A stretch of 41,796 nucleotides of DNA from Spartobacteria bacterium. Lineage in GTDB: Bacteria > Verrucomicrobiota > Verrucomicrobiia > Chthoniobacterales > UBA10450. A program made the translations under genes and the position numbers. Below are positions 1 through 9,173 of this stretch, in pieces. Location of the stretch: positions 84,452 through 126,247 of the forward strand of contig PNAS01000048.1 of NCBI GenBank assembly GCA_003169695.1, written 5' to 3'. The notes under the pieces were generated by a model. That model was not told the DNA's origin, did no database searches, and saw only the letters and a program-made list of their open reading frames with translations. Positions within the stretch are counted from its first letter, which is position 1. The number at the start of each line of letters is the position of its first letter.

Positions 1-29
1 TTGAGCGTCTCTTTGTAATTCTGGCTCAT
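1..29 (-). CDS. ileS: Probable isoleucyl-tRNA synthetase, first codons only (partial)
   Basis: Reading leftwards on the minus strand from an ATG at 27-29, the window holds nine codons, MSQNYKETL, and then ends. This resembles the usual opening of bacterial isoleucyl-tRNA synthetases, where a short 'YK(E/S/D)TLNLP' segment follows the start methionine. The enzyme charges tRNA-Ile in the cytoplasm. Nine residues are all the evidence there is, so the call rests on recognition of a short N-terminal signature. The sequence to the left of the window would settle it. Confidence 0.4.
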
Positions 30-154
30 GCGCGAGCGGCGAGGCTAACACCCGGGGCGCGACTAAGCAACGGACGGGCGGGGTTGCCGCCGACGCTAAG
101 TGAAGTCGGGACGCCCGTCAGCCTGAGCCGCCGCAGACGGCGAAACGCATTTGG

Positions 155-172
155 CGCGAAGGAGGCTTCGCG
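155..172. terminator. Short perfect hairpin downstream of the secreted-protein gene
   Basis: CGCGAAG and CTTCGCG form a 7-bp perfect stem around a 4-base loop. The hairpin lies about 35 bases past the stop codon of the minus-strand gene ending at 207. No T-run follows on the minus strand, so it is at best a weak or factor-dependent terminator. The rest of the 30-206 gap shows no gene. Confidence 0.3.
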
Positions 173-206
173 ACTCGGCTAGGACAGAAGAGGGACGAAC
201 CGGAAC

Positions 207-1181
207 TCAGCGGTTCCGCGTCGAAGCGGGTGCTTCTGCTTGCTCTCGTTCACTGCCGCCGAACAACATCGAGAAGACCACGAAGACGGACGCTGCCGGC
301 GAATCACGGGTGACGCCAAACAGCGGGGAAACATCCAATCTCGTGTTCTTCGAGGGCTTCCATGCTATCGTCGGCCCAATGACGACCCGAAAGGAAGGAC
401 TCTCCCCAGGTTGCCGGAGGCCCACGTCAGTAAATGAGGTAAACTGCATTTCTGCGCCGACCTTGAGCCGTTCCTGAGGTAGAATAATCGGGAACATCAA
501 ACTCTGAGCAAAACCGATCTCCCGCCCTCGATCACCGCCGACTTCCTGTTCGCAAAAGCCATTTGCCGCCCATTCAATGTTTTCACTAAAATCTTGCGCC
601 AGGAGCAGCCTCACTTCAATGGCGTCCGGAAGAGGTTTGTGCTGGGCAAGGAATGCTTGGGCTTCGCCGGGGCCCGCCGCCGCCGGCGGGCCTTCGTCAT
701 GCAGAATATCGCCGATGCCAAATTTGCCCTCCACGAAGAGCGTGGGATTGAGAGGGATCTTATTCCAATCGGCGAGCGCGTAGCGGGCTTCAATGCTGAA
801 CGACCGATCCTGAGTGCGTCCCCGAAATGTTTCGACCCCGTTTTCAAACGCGACGCCAAATCGATACGGGAGACCGATTTCCACTTCCTGCGTAAAGGTA
901 TGGTCGGGGCGATTGAAGTGAAGCGCATCCCCCTCGTAAATTAATCCTGCGTAGACGGCGCCCGGTGGCAGAACGTAGGCGTTGACGAGATTTGAGAAGC
1001 GGCTGCGCGAAAAGCCGGGGGTTGCGCCATAAGCACTGGGCACTTCTTCGCCCGTAACCACGAGAGGTTCGGTCGTCTCGGTCTGGGCGTGGATCGATTG
1101 ATTGGCGGCCAGGCAGCCGAGAAGTCCCAATGATAATGCCACTAACATCAGCCTGTTTCTTAACGGAAATCGTGATTGCAT
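207..1181 (-). CDS. Secreted, probably outer-membrane barrel protein of unknown function
   Basis: This 324-residue protein has a clear N-terminal signal sequence: Arg residues, then a hydrophobic run at about residues 11-25, then Ala-rich residues ending near HAQ. The mature part is rich in alternating polar and hydrophobic segments with many Phe, Tyr and Gly residues (for example YAGLIYEGDALHF and FVVFSMLFGG near the end). This is typical of small outer-membrane beta-barrels or transporter-like surface proteins. I do not recognise a specific family. It stands alone on the minus strand, with the collapsed outer-membrane gene remnant upstream of it. The ATG at 1181 is chosen because it directly precedes the signal peptide; no strong ribosome-binding site is visible. 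Confidence 0.6.
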   Translation of the reverse strand: MQSRFPLRNRLMLVALSLGLLGCLAANQSIHAQTETTEPLVVTGEEVPSAYGATPGFSRSRFSNLVNAYVLPPGAVYAGLIYEGDALHFNRPDHTFTQEVEIGLPYRFGVAFENGVETFRGRTQDRSFSIEARYALADWNKIPLNPTLFVEGKFGIGDILHDEGPPAAAGPGEAQAFLAQHKPLPDAIEVRLLLAQDFSENIEWAANGFCEQEVGGDRGREIGFAQSLMFPIILPQERLKVGAEMQFTSFTDVGLRQPGESPSFRVVIGPTIAWKPSKNTRLDVSPLFGVTRDSPAASVFVVFSMLFGGSEREQAEAPASTRNR

Positions 1182-1381
1182 GCCATCGCATTACAAATTC
1201 GCAATGTGCATGGCAAGGCAATTTTTCGGAAATTCGATGATTTTTGTTTTTCACGATATTTTCGCGTTTGCGAGGGAAAATGATCGCCGGAGCGCGCAGA
1301 ACGACATCCGAGAAACGGAGGATAAAATGGTCCACTCTTCCGAACGCAGGACTGTGGAGATGGTTACAGGGAGATTACCGG

Positions 1382-1550
1382 ATGATTGCAAATAAGTCAC
1401 AAAAACTCGCAATGTTCGCTCTGATTGTGTTTCTGCGCATGAGTTCCCCACCGTTTGTTCGACGAGCATTTCTGGGCGGAAGTCCGCGACGAAGGCATCG
1501 TGCCAACGTATCGGCGGAATTACTATGGCGGCGTCTCGATCAAGTTCTAA
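1382..1550 (+). pseudogene. Remnant of an outer-membrane protein gene (signal peptide plus C-terminal strand, middle lost)
   Basis: A good ribosome-binding site (AGGGAG, 1368-1373) precedes ATG 1382, which opens a signal-peptide-like segment, MIANKSQKLAMFALIVF. Shortly after, in a different frame and just past a stop codon, the DNA reads HRLFDEHFWAEVRDEG and then YRRNYYGGVSIKF before TAA at 1548. The final aromatic-rich strand ending in Phe is the classic C-terminal signature of outer-membrane barrels such as TonB-dependent receptors or porins. I infer a large internal deletion that fused the two ends out of frame. The rest of the 1182-1611 gap shows no other gene. The neighbouring two-component system may once have regulated this gene, but that is speculation. 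Confidence 0.45.
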
Positions 1551-1611
1551 TGACGAAGCGCGAGTCTGGTGAGGCCCCTGCCGAGGCGTCGCGGCTGGAG
1601 GGGACGCAGGA

Positions 1612-3009
1612 TTAACCGGACTTATTCGGAAACGTAAGAGTAACGACCGTCCCGCGATCGACCTTGCTCTCCACGACAGCGGATCCGCCGTGAAGATCCA
1701 TGATGGATTTCACCAGGGCCAGGCCCAAACCTGAGCCTTGAACGCTGCGCGACGAATCGGCGCGATAGAAGCGATCGAACACCCGCGAAACGTGCTCCGT
1801 GCCTATTCCGCAGCCGGTATCTTTCACGGAAATTTGCGAATGCGCGACGCCGACAGCGATCGAGATTTGAATTGTTCCCCCGGCGGGAGTGAAGCGCAGC
1901 GCGTTTTCCACGAGATTGCTCACGGCCCGGCCAAAAAGCATGGGGTCGGCATGGATATCACCTTCGCCCACGCACATGATGGCTGTGTGGTGCTCTTCCG
2001 CGATCAGTTCATAGAATGCTGCTATTTTCTCGACCGCAGCTCGTCCGTTGAAAAACGTCCCCGGAATATGCCCCTCGGTGGCTTCGGCGCGGGCGAGAAA
2101 GAGCAGGTTGTCGACAATGGCGGAGAGCCTCTCGCATTCCCCCACGCTCGATTCGATTACTTCCCGGTACTCCTCCGGCGTGCGCGCCCGCGTCAGGGCG
2201 ACTTCCCCTTCGCCGCGGATATTGGCAATAGGCGTGCGGAGTTCGTGGGCCAGATCGGCCGAAAATTGAGAGAGACGCGTAAATGAATCTTCGAGCCGGT
2301 CCAGCATCTCATCGAAAGCGACGGCAAGCGGCCGGAGTTCACGCGGCCATCCTTCCGGCGGGATGCGTTCGTGCAGGCGCTTTGGTCCGATGCGCTTCAG
2401 TGAGCGAGTCATTTCCGTGACCGGCCGCAAACCTTTCTTGGTGACAGTGAGAGCAATCACCGTCGACGCCAGAACGCCGAAGGCGAGCACGACAACGAGC
2501 AGGGCGCCGAATTCTTTCATGAATTCTGCGTCGCCCGAGCGATCTTGCGCGACCTGAATTGTGTAAAGCTGACCGCCCGCTTCGTCGACCGCTCCGGCCA
2601 GAGAAAATAGCTTGCCGTCCGTTCGATAGTCCTTCGGCCTCACAACCGATGAACTTTGGGTTGGTGTTCTCGGAAAGATGCTTGCTGGCAACAAGGCATT
2701 CATTCCCGGTGTCTCTGCCACCGTGACACCTCCGGCATCAATAAGCCGGACCCAGTAAGCAGCACGCTCATCCCCGTGGAGGATCTTTAACTCCTCATTC
2801 AGCGTTTCTGGATCGCCAGCTCGATTTAAGTCAGCGCGCAGGGCCAGGATCTTGTCCGCCAGAACAGCGTTGTCTTCCTCGAAGGCGTGTCGAACGAATA
2901 TCCAGTATAACACCCCCAGCCCGCAGCAGAGCAGGAATGTCGCAGCCAGCGTAAAGAGGATGACCAGTTGCGAAGCGATCGACCGCGGTTCAGCCGGCTT
3001 TGAGAACAT
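1612..3009 (-). CDS. Membrane sensor histidine kinase (CusS/heavy-metal-sensor type)
   Basis: This 465-residue inner-membrane sensor kinase pairs with the response regulator encoded just upstream. Two membrane segments (about residues 14-36 and 168-190) flank a periplasmic sensor region of about 130 residues. A HAMP linker follows, then the H-box with phospho-acceptor His255 in SADLAHELRTP. The ATPase domain shows an N-box (NLVENALRFTP), a G1 box (DTGCGIG) and a G2 box (GSGLGLALVKS), so all catalytic motifs look intact. The 20-base overlap with the regulator gene indicates translational coupling. The architecture matches the CusS/PcoS class, which often senses metals or envelope stress, but the ligand cannot be read from this sequence. 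Confidence 0.88.
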   Translation of the reverse strand: MFSKPAEPRSIASQLVILFTLAATFLLCCGLGVLYWIFVRHAFEEDNAVLADKILALRADLNRAGDPETLNEELKILHGDERAAYWVRLIDAGGVTVAETPGMNALLPASIFPRTPTQSSSVVRPKDYRTDGKLFSLAGAVDEAGGQLYTIQVAQDRSGDAEFMKEFGALLVVVLAFGVLASTVIALTVTKKGLRPVTEMTRSLKRIGPKRLHERIPPEGWPRELRPLAVAFDEMLDRLEDSFTRLSQFSADLAHELRTPIANIRGEGEVALTRARTPEEYREVIESSVGECERLSAIVDNLLFLARAEATEGHIPGTFFNGRAAVEKIAAFYELIAEEHHTAIMCVGEGDIHADPMLFGRAVSNLVENALRFTPAGGTIQISIAVGVAHSQISVKDTGCGIGTEHVSRVFDRFYRADSSRSVQGSGLGLALVKSIMDLHGGSAVVESKVDRGTVVTLTFPNKSG

Positions 3010-3661
3010 AACCGGTGCCGCGAACCGTGTGGATTAATTTGGTCTGGAACGGATCGTCCACCTTCGCGCGCAATCGTCGCACCATCACGTCCACAACATT
3101 CGTGTCCGTTGCAAAATTAATGTCCCACACCTGCTCCACGATTTCCGTGCGAGACACCACCTCGCCGGCAAAACGAGCCAAATGAGCCAGGAGGAGGAAT
3201 TCCTTGGCCGTGAGATTAAGTGCGATCCCGGAACGAACCGCTTTATGGCGGCGTGGGTCGATTTCGAGATCCTCGATACGCAATTGCTCGGCTTCCCGCG
3301 CCGGAGACCGGCGCAACACTGAGCGCACGCGTGCGAGCAATTCGGAGAATGCGAACGGCTTCACAAGGTAATCGTCCGCCCCCAGTTCAAGTCCCTTGAC
3401 TCGATCCTTAACGCTATCACGGGCGGTGAGAAAAAGGATCGGCGTATGAAGACCCTCGCCCCGTAGTTGCGCCACGACGGCCCAGCCATCTCTCTTAGGC
3501 AGCATCACGTCGACAATGAGAAGGTCATGTCTCGTCGCGCGCGCCAACTCCAATCCTGTTTCGCCATCCCTGGCAATATCCACCGTGAAGCCGGCTTCTC
3601 GCAGGCCCTTTGCGAGGAAAGCCACTGTCTTTTTTTCGTCTTCGATCAGCAAAATTCGCAT
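2990..3661 (-). CDS. OmpR-family response regulator
   Basis: This 223-residue regulator has an N-terminal receiver domain and a C-terminal winged-helix DNA-binding domain. The receiver carries the acidic pocket (IEDE near residue 6), phospho-acceptor Asp51 in LLIVDVMLPKRDGW, the LTARDS Thr motif and the conserved Lys in VKPF. The C-terminal half has LTAKEFLLLAHLA and ends in VRGTGYVLKAG, typical of the OmpR/PhoB class. I chose the start MRILLIEDE at 3661, preceded by AGGTG about 9 bases upstream. The longer upstream frame adds 54 residues that look non-coding. It forms one transcription unit with the kinase gene and probably controls envelope or metal-response genes. Confidence 0.9.
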   Translation of the reverse strand: MRILLIEDEKKTVAFLAKGLREAGFTVDIARDGETGLELARATRHDLLIVDVMLPKRDGWAVVAQLRGEGLHTPILFLTARDSVKDRVKGLELGADDYLVKPFAFSELLARVRSVLRRSPAREAEQLRIEDLEIDPRRHKAVRSGIALNLTAKEFLLLAHLARFAGEVVSRTEIVEQVWDINFATDTNVVDVMVRRLRAKVDDPFQTKLIHTVRGTGYVLKAG

Positions 3662-3983
3662 TTGAAAAAGCACCTGTTCCGCATCGACTGTGAACCAATC
3701 GCATATGCGGCGATGTGGCAAGCCTTGTCCGCCAGCATTATCCACCAGGGAAGCGAAAACGAGGCCTCCACGCGTAAGAATGGTGGAGGAATCTCCCGTC
3801 CCGAAAGGGACGGTCAGGCGCAAAGGCGAGCGAAAGCGAACGAGTCAAAAGCGCAATTCAGCATGGTCACGCTCCCGTGGCGGCAAACGTGTCCTGGCAG
3901 TTGCGACGTCCCTTGGCGCACCTCGCCAGCCTCAGGATGACACGCTCCTCTACGTTTCCAGCATTAGGCGACGTCTGGACCAA
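3662..3983. other. Gene-free gap of about 320 bases
   Basis: This is the space between the response regulator start and the inositol-phosphate synthase stop; both genes are on the minus strand. I see no convincing coding frame. It should contain the promoter of the two-component operon. It also contains a perfect hairpin listed separately at 3796-3813. Confidence 0.5.
3796..3813. repeat. Perfect 7-bp hairpin with a GAAA tetraloop
   Basis: CCGTCCC-GAAA-GGGACGG forms a very stable GNRA-looped hairpin as read on the plus strand. It lies about 170 bases downstream of the inositol-phosphate synthase stop. It may be a transcription terminator or part of a dispersed intergenic element. No T-run follows it on the minus strand. 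Confidence 0.4.
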
Positions 3984-5087
3984 TTAGCTATCGCGAGCGC
4001 CGCTGATGAATTCTTCCACGCACCGATGCGCGTCGTCATCCGTCATTTGGACGGGCGGATGTTTCGAAAAATAGGCGGACGCGGAGTGCAGCACGCCGCC
4101 CTTGCCGCGATCAAGCGCAAGTTTGCAACAGCGGATGGCGTCGATGGCCACACCTGCGGAATTTGGCGAATCTTCGACGGAAAGCTTTAGATCGAGTTCC
4201 ATCGGCACATCGCCAAAGAGCTTGCCCTCGACGCGAATGAAACAAATCTTGTTGTCGTTCTGCCAGGGAACGTAATCGCTTGGCCCGATGTGGATGTTTT
4301 CATCCGCGAGACGTTCACCCATAACCGACTGCACCGCCTCGGTTTTGGAAGTTTTCTTCGAGGCAAGGCGGCTCCGGTTGAGCATGTTCAAGAAATCGGT
4401 GTTGCCGCCGGTGTTGAGTTGATACGTGCGTTTGACTTTTACGCCACGCTTCCGAAAGAGATCGACGATGGTCCGGTGCAAAACCGTGGCACCCATCTGG
4501 GCTTTGATGTCGTCGCCCACGATCGGCAAATTTTTGTCCGCAAACCGTTTTGCCCAGACGGGATCGCTTGCGATGAAGACCGGGATGTTATTTACGAAAG
4601 CGAGGTTTGCTTCGAGCGCGCAGGCGGCGTAGAAGCGCGTGGCTTCTTCGGATCCGACCGGCAAATAATTCACCATGATCTCCGCGCCCGACTTGCGCAG
4701 TTCCTCGATGATCTGTTCGCGCGTTGATTCCTTTTCCAGAGGAAGAAAAGTGCGCTGCACATCGTAGTCCCGCATGTGCGCGGCGTAGCCGTCGAAAACG
4801 CAACCCATCATGACGGTGGCTCCCGTCGGTAAGATTTTTTCGCAAAAGACCTTAGTGCAGTTCGGCGGGGCGAAAATCGCCTCGGCCGCGTCGAGGCCCA
4901 CTTTCCGGCGATCGATGTCGAAAGCGGCGGCGACTTCGATATCCTGCGGCTGATAAGGCCCAATCTGCCGGTGCATCAACCCGACATCGGCGCCGTTGCC
5001 GGAAGAATCCCTGTAGAAGTTGATGCCTTGGAGAAGCGAACTCGCGCAGTTCCCCACTCCAACGATGGCAATTCTAATTTTGTTCAT
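3984..5087 (-). CDS. ino1: Inositol-3-phosphate synthase (myo-inositol-1-phosphate synthase)
   Basis: This 367-residue cytoplasmic enzyme converts glucose 6-phosphate to 1D-myo-inositol 3-phosphate using NAD, which is the entry step to all inositol lipids and solutes. The N-terminus IRIAIVGVGNCASSLLQG is the dinucleotide-binding loop. KRTYQLNTGGNTDFLNM and the segment around DSPNSAGVAIDAIRCCKLA are strongly characteristic of the family. The length fits the compact prokaryotic form rather than the ~500-residue eukaryotic enzyme. It stands as a single gene, but several genes 8-20 kb away (a cytidylyltransferase and CDP-alcohol transferases) could use its product. The ATG at 5087 is the natural start and fits the family N-terminus. 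Confidence 0.93.
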   Translation of the reverse strand: MNKIRIAIVGVGNCASSLLQGINFYRDSSGNGADVGLMHRQIGPYQPQDIEVAAAFDIDRRKVGLDAAEAIFAPPNCTKVFCEKILPTGATVMMGCVFDGYAAHMRDYDVQRTFLPLEKESTREQIIEELRKSGAEIMVNYLPVGSEEATRFYAACALEANLAFVNNIPVFIASDPVWAKRFADKNLPIVGDDIKAQMGATVLHRTIVDLFRKRGVKVKRTYQLNTGGNTDFLNMLNRSRLASKKTSKTEAVQSVMGERLADENIHIGPSDYVPWQNDNKICFIRVEGKLFGDVPMELDLKLSVEDSPNSAGVAIDAIRCCKLALDRGKGGVLHSASAYFSKHPPVQMTDDDAHRCVEEFISGARDS

Positions 5088-5286
5088 TGCAGGAAAAACT
5101 CTAAATTAGCCGTTGCCCCGGGATGGGGGCAAGAAAGTTGTGACACTATTGCCATATTTGATCGACGCAATTCCTAAGGCCAAACCCACAAGAAGGCCGA
5201 ATTGCAGCAGGCTACTAACTCATGCCAAGGGCTAGCACGAGGGGATTTTTATTGAAAAACAAGGCCCTGCCACTGAGATAGAACGC

Positions 5287-6666
5287 ATGCGCCGCAGTGC
5301 TGGGATCGTCATTTTTCTGCTGGCATGGACAACAGTCAGCCATGCCGAACCGAGCTACACCGTCGAGGAGGCGGTCGCTCTCGCAAAAAAACAGAATGCG
5401 GAAATCGCGATTGCCGCCAAACAAGTCGAAGCGGCCCGCGGAGGTTTAATCGAGGCCCGCTCCGGCTTTCTGCCATCGGTGATTTCCACCGGTTTAATGC
5501 GGAAAAGGGAAAGCCAGGAGGCATCACGGCTGCGCCCAGAAGATTACGACGCATCGGTCCGGGTGGTGCAAAATCTTTGGACCGGAGGAGCGATTAGCAG
5601 CCAACTCACGATCGCGCGGCTAATCGAGGAAAAGCGAACACTCGAATATCAAGCGCTCGTAAATCGCGTGGCGATGGATGTGCGGCTCGCGTTTTATGAA
5701 CTGCTGCTCAATCGCGCGAAGATCCGCGTGCGTGAGCAATCGGTCGGGGTCTTCCGCGAGGAACTCAAGACGCAACGAGAACGATTGTCGGCTGGAATTG
5801 TAGGCGCGCTGAATGTCAGCCGTGCCGAGGTCGCACTCGCGAACGAACAACCCGAGTTGATTGATGCGGAGACAAGCCTGGAAAATTCCTATTTGCGATT
5901 GAGCGAGTTGCTTGGCGTGAATTCACGCGCCAGCGTGGCATCATCGCGGTTCGAGGCCGCCGGGCAGTTGCAATATCATCCGCGCCACCCGGATTTGAAT
6001 GAATGTCTTGCCTATGCCGATGTCACCCGGCCAGAGATCAAGTCGCAGGAAATCGACGTCGAGATCGAAAACCAGCAATTGATTCTCGACCGCAGCGCGA
6101 CGCGCCCACAGGTGGAAGCCTTTACCGGCTACGAACTCTACAGTGAGCGCGACCCCTTGGTCGGGCCAGAATTCAATCACGGTTACATAGTTGGAGTAAA
6201 CGCGTCCTGGCACATCTTCGACGGATTCGCGACGCGCGGAAGACTTCAGGCCACGCGCGCTCGGCGAGAGGCAGCGCGGCATGCACTCGAAGCCGCGCGG
6301 CTCTCGGTGGCCTCGGACGTGCGGAGCGCGTTCCTCGATCTGCAACAAGCGGATCGTGTCCTCGAATCGGAAACCCGCAACGTTCAGAACGCCGATGAAT
6401 CGCTTGAGATCGCAAAAGGAAATCTCAGCGCGGGATTGGGAACACAGCTTGATATTCTTCAAGCTGCGTCGGATGTAACGCGCACCCGGACCACGCGATT
6501 GGGCGCGTTCTATCTTCACAACGTCGCACTCGCGCGCCTGGCCCGGGCGTCCGCCCGCGAACCGGAGTCGCTTGGTTTCGCAGCGAAAGTTGCGGGCGGC
6601 TCGTCCTCTGGGAAACCGATCGCCGAGGTAGTCGCACCACCCTCAACTTTGGGCGGCCAGCGATGA
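5287..6666 (+). CDS. TolC-like outer-membrane efflux protein (first of a tandem pair)
   Basis: This 459-residue protein begins with a signal peptide (hydrophobic IVIFLLAWTTVSHA, cleaved near residue 20) followed by YTVEEAVALAKKQNAEI, the usual start of the outer-membrane efflux protein family. Two repeated halves rich in long alpha-helix (for example around residues 130-200 and 330-400) form the periplasmic tunnel. The DVTRTRTTRLGAFYLHNVALARL segment near the end is typical. It forms the exit duct of a tripartite exporter. It overlaps the next TolC-like gene by 4 bases, so this is the first gene of an exporter operon running to about 10.4 kb. Confidence 0.9.
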   Translation: MRRSAGIVIFLLAWTTVSHAEPSYTVEEAVALAKKQNAEIAIAAKQVEAARGGLIEARSGFLPSVISTGLMRKRESQEASRLRPEDYDASVRVVQNLWTGGAISSQLTIARLIEEKRTLEYQALVNRVAMDVRLAFYELLLNRAKIRVREQSVGVFREELKTQRERLSAGIVGALNVSRAEVALANEQPELIDAETSLENSYLRLSELLGVNSRASVASSRFEAAGQLQYHPRHPDLNECLAYADVTRPEIKSQEIDVEIENQQLILDRSATRPQVEAFTGYELYSERDPLVGPEFNHGYIVGVNASWHIFDGFATRGRLQATRARREAARHALEAARLSVASDVRSAFLDLQQADRVLESETRNVQNADESLEIAKGNLSAGLGTQLDILQAASDVTRTRTTRLGAFYLHNVALARLARASAREPESLGFAAKVAGGSSSGKPIAEVVAPPSTLGGQR

Positions 6667-8006
6667 AACGAAATCCAATGTGTCGCTCAATCGCGCTTGT
6701 CGCCATGGCTTTGTTCATTTCCGACGCGGCGAAGTTGAGCGCAATCAGCCTCGACGCCGCACTCGCGAAAACGCTCGAGAAGAATCCCGTCATCCTGCAG
6801 GCGAAAATCGCGCTCGAACAAGCCGCGGGCCGGCGACTCGTTTTCCGCTCGACCAGTCTCCCCGATGCGAAAATACAAGGCTTGGCCGGCATCCAAGGCG
6901 GGAAGCGCGCGGGTCAACCGGACACACAGCCTTTTGGATTCGGTCGCGGTTTTTTCACCCAGCCGTTGTTCGACGCCGCCGTTCCCGCGTCGCGCCGGCG
7001 GGGCAATATCGAGGTCCTTCTCGCGCAGCAGCGATTGAACGTGGCGATTGTTGAGCAGCTTCATGCAACGCGAATTGCATTTTACAGCGCGCTCTTTAAC
7101 GACTCGCTGCGCGAGCTCGGGGAAGCGCAACGCCAACGGCTCGAGCAAAACGTTGATACCCAGGCTGAGCGTTATCTGGCCGGACAGGCGGATCGCGGGG
7201 CGATGGCGAGCGCGAGATTACTGGAGCGGGAACTCAATCCGCGCATCGAAGAAGTGCGCCGTGGCTACCATGGCGCGCTGCTCACGCTGGCCATCTGCAT
7301 GGGAGATGATCTCGGGCCGGCGGCAAACATCGTGCCCCCGGACGGAGAGTTGAAGTTCGCGACTGCCCACTACGATCTCCAGTCAGAGACCGCCGCAGCG
7401 CTGGCACAACGGCCGGATCTAAAGCTCGCTCGCCTTCTGGTTCGCGCGGCAGCGGAAGATCAGAGAATAATGGAAGCAGTCTATTACCCGGCGCTGGATG
7501 CGACGTTTTCGGGCACCTACATCCCTGTTACCGTTCAAAGTGCAAATGGAGGGGGCCCGCGCCGGTCTGACGATATCATTTCTTCGGAAGCGACCGCCGG
7601 TCTCGCCTATACGTGGCGCGTAGTGGATAACGGGAAGGTCGGCGGTCAAGTCGCGCGTGCACAGGCCATCCGCGAGATGAATGAGATCTCGCTGAGGCAG
7701 CTCGAAACGAACGTGTCGCTCGAGTTGAAGCGCATCCACAATAATCTTCATGCGATCGAAGGGCGTTGGAAATCATTGAGCGCGGCCGTCACAAGCGCCG
7801 AGCAGAACGTAACCGTGGTGCAGCGAACGCTCGCGGAGGGGCTTTCCTCGCAGCTGGAATTCCGCACGGCCGAAAGCAGCTTCCTTGAAACCAAAAGTGC
7901 GCTCCTCTCGGCCGCGTATCAACAGAACGTGGCCCGTGCTGAATGGGATCGCGCGACCGGTCGCTACTTTCAATTTTCCGAGGACACCGCCGGAAACCTG
8001 CATTAG
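6663..8006 (+). CDS. TolC-like outer-membrane efflux protein (second of a tandem pair)
   Basis: This 447-residue second outer-membrane efflux protein starts inside the stop codon of the first (ATGA overlap). A signal peptide at about residues 8-28 is followed by ISLDAALAKTLEKNPVILQAK, the family's N-terminal helix. Two helical repeats follow, with SLELKRIHNNLHAIEGRW and SQLEFRTAESSFLE in the second. The two tandem proteins are clearly divergent in sequence. They could form a mixed trimer or serve different substrates, and the sequence does not say which. It is directly followed by the adaptor gene with no gap. Confidence 0.88.
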   Translation: MKRNPMCRSIALVAMALFISDAAKLSAISLDAALAKTLEKNPVILQAKIALEQAAGRRLVFRSTSLPDAKIQGLAGIQGGKRAGQPDTQPFGFGRGFFTQPLFDAAVPASRRRGNIEVLLAQQRLNVAIVEQLHATRIAFYSALFNDSLRELGEAQRQRLEQNVDTQAERYLAGQADRGAMASARLLERELNPRIEEVRRGYHGALLTLAICMGDDLGPAANIVPPDGELKFATAHYDLQSETAAALAQRPDLKLARLLVRAAAEDQRIMEAVYYPALDATFSGTYIPVTVQSANGGGPRRSDDIISSEATAGLAYTWRVVDNGKVGGQVARAQAIREMNEISLRQLETNVSLELKRIHNNLHAIEGRWKSLSAAVTSAEQNVTVVQRTLAEGLSSQLEFRTAESSFLETKSALLSAAYQQNVARAEWDRATGRYFQFSEDTAGNLH

Positions 8007-9173
8007 TTGCAGCAATTGAAGCTCCCGCGTTCGAAGAAAATTATCTGGATCTCCGCAGCCGCCTTGTTGCTGGTCTTCAGCATTTTTTATTTCCTGGCGC
8101 TGCCCGTGGCGGAGATCGCGATCGTTCGACGCGGAACTGCGATCTCGGCGATTTATGGGACGGTTCGCATCGAGCCCACCCTTCTCGTTCCTGTCCGCGC
8201 GCAAAATACCGGGTTTATCCAGCTGGCGGAAACCTTGTCAGCGGGACGCGGCGCAATCGGCAAGACGGTCGAGAAAGGCCAGTTGCTCGGCACGATTGCC
8301 GATGAAAGCACAGCCCGTCAGCTAAAACAGGCTCGCGCCGATCTTCAGGCCGCGACGCAACGAGCGGAGCTCCCTCTCCCGTCGGCGGAGGCGCTCAAAG
8401 TCGCCGAGGATAATCTGAGCCGCCTCGAGAAACTGACTGCGCTCAGTAATGTGCCGGCGGTTGAATACGAAAAAGCAAAGAGCGAAGTGAACCGCCTGCG
8501 CGGGCTGCTAGAGAGCGAAAGGATCGAGCGCGACCGTAACCTGGCGATGCTCGAGGACGCTTGCAAGAAGCTCGAGGGGCAGATGAAAAACTCGGAGATC
8601 CGTTCGCCGATGGACGGCCTGCTCACCGCAATTAAGATCATCGATGGCGAGCTCGTCACGGATCGGACCGAGCTGTTCACGGTTTCATCACGCAAGAATT
8701 ATGTGCGCGGAGAGGTGGACGAGGAAGACGTTGGCGAAGTGAAAGTCGGGATGGAAGCTGTCGTGCAGGTCTATGCCTTTCGGACCCGCCAATTCAGCGC
8801 AAAAGTTTCGGCCATCCAACCGGCGGCCGATCCCGAGACCCAGCGTTACACGATCATCCTGGACCTCCAAAATCCGCCCGAGAACCTGATGGCCGGCATG
8901 ACCGGCGAGATGAACATTATCACCGGCACGCACGAAAATGTTCTTCTGCTGCCAACCCGCGCCCTCGTCGTCGATCAAGCGCTCATCGTGAAAAACGGAA
9001 TCATCCAGTCCCGCACGGTCAAGGTTGGTTATCGTACCCTCGATTTTTCGGAGATCATCTCCGGCCTTTCCGAAGGCGAACGCGCCGTGCTCTCCGATCA
9101 GGACAAACTGCGCCCAGGGAAACTTGTCCGGCAACGCGTGGCGAAGATCGCGCCTCCGACCGATCAACGGTGA
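8007..9173 (+). CDS. HlyD-type periplasmic adaptor (membrane fusion protein)
   Basis: This 388-residue protein bridges the ABC permease in the inner membrane and the TolC-like duct. It has an N-terminal membrane anchor (about residues 11-31) and a biotinyl-lipoyl-like segment around residues 70-100. A long coiled-coil hairpin at about residues 105-195 contains LKQARADLQAATQRAEL. Beta-barrel and membrane-proximal domains follow (ENLMAGMTGEMNIITGTHENVLLLPTRALV). The start is a TTG immediately after the previous stop codon, so translation is probably coupled. The family also serves RND pumps, but the next gene is an ABC permease, so this is an ABC exporter. Confidence 0.9.
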   Translation: MQQLKLPRSKKIIWISAAALLLVFSIFYFLALPVAEIAIVRRGTAISAIYGTVRIEPTLLVPVRAQNTGFIQLAETLSAGRGAIGKTVEKGQLLGTIADESTARQLKQARADLQAATQRAELPLPSAEALKVAEDNLSRLEKLTALSNVPAVEYEKAKSEVNRLRGLLESERIERDRNLAMLEDACKKLEGQMKNSEIRSPMDGLLTAIKIIDGELVTDRTELFTVSSRKNYVRGEVDEEDVGEVKVGMEAVVQVYAFRTRQFSAKVSAIQPAADPETQRYTIILDLQNPPENLMAGMTGEMNIITGTHENVLLLPTRALVVDQALIVKNGIIQSRTVKVGYRTLDFSEIISGLSEGERAVLSDQDKLRPGKLVRQRVAKIAPPTDQR

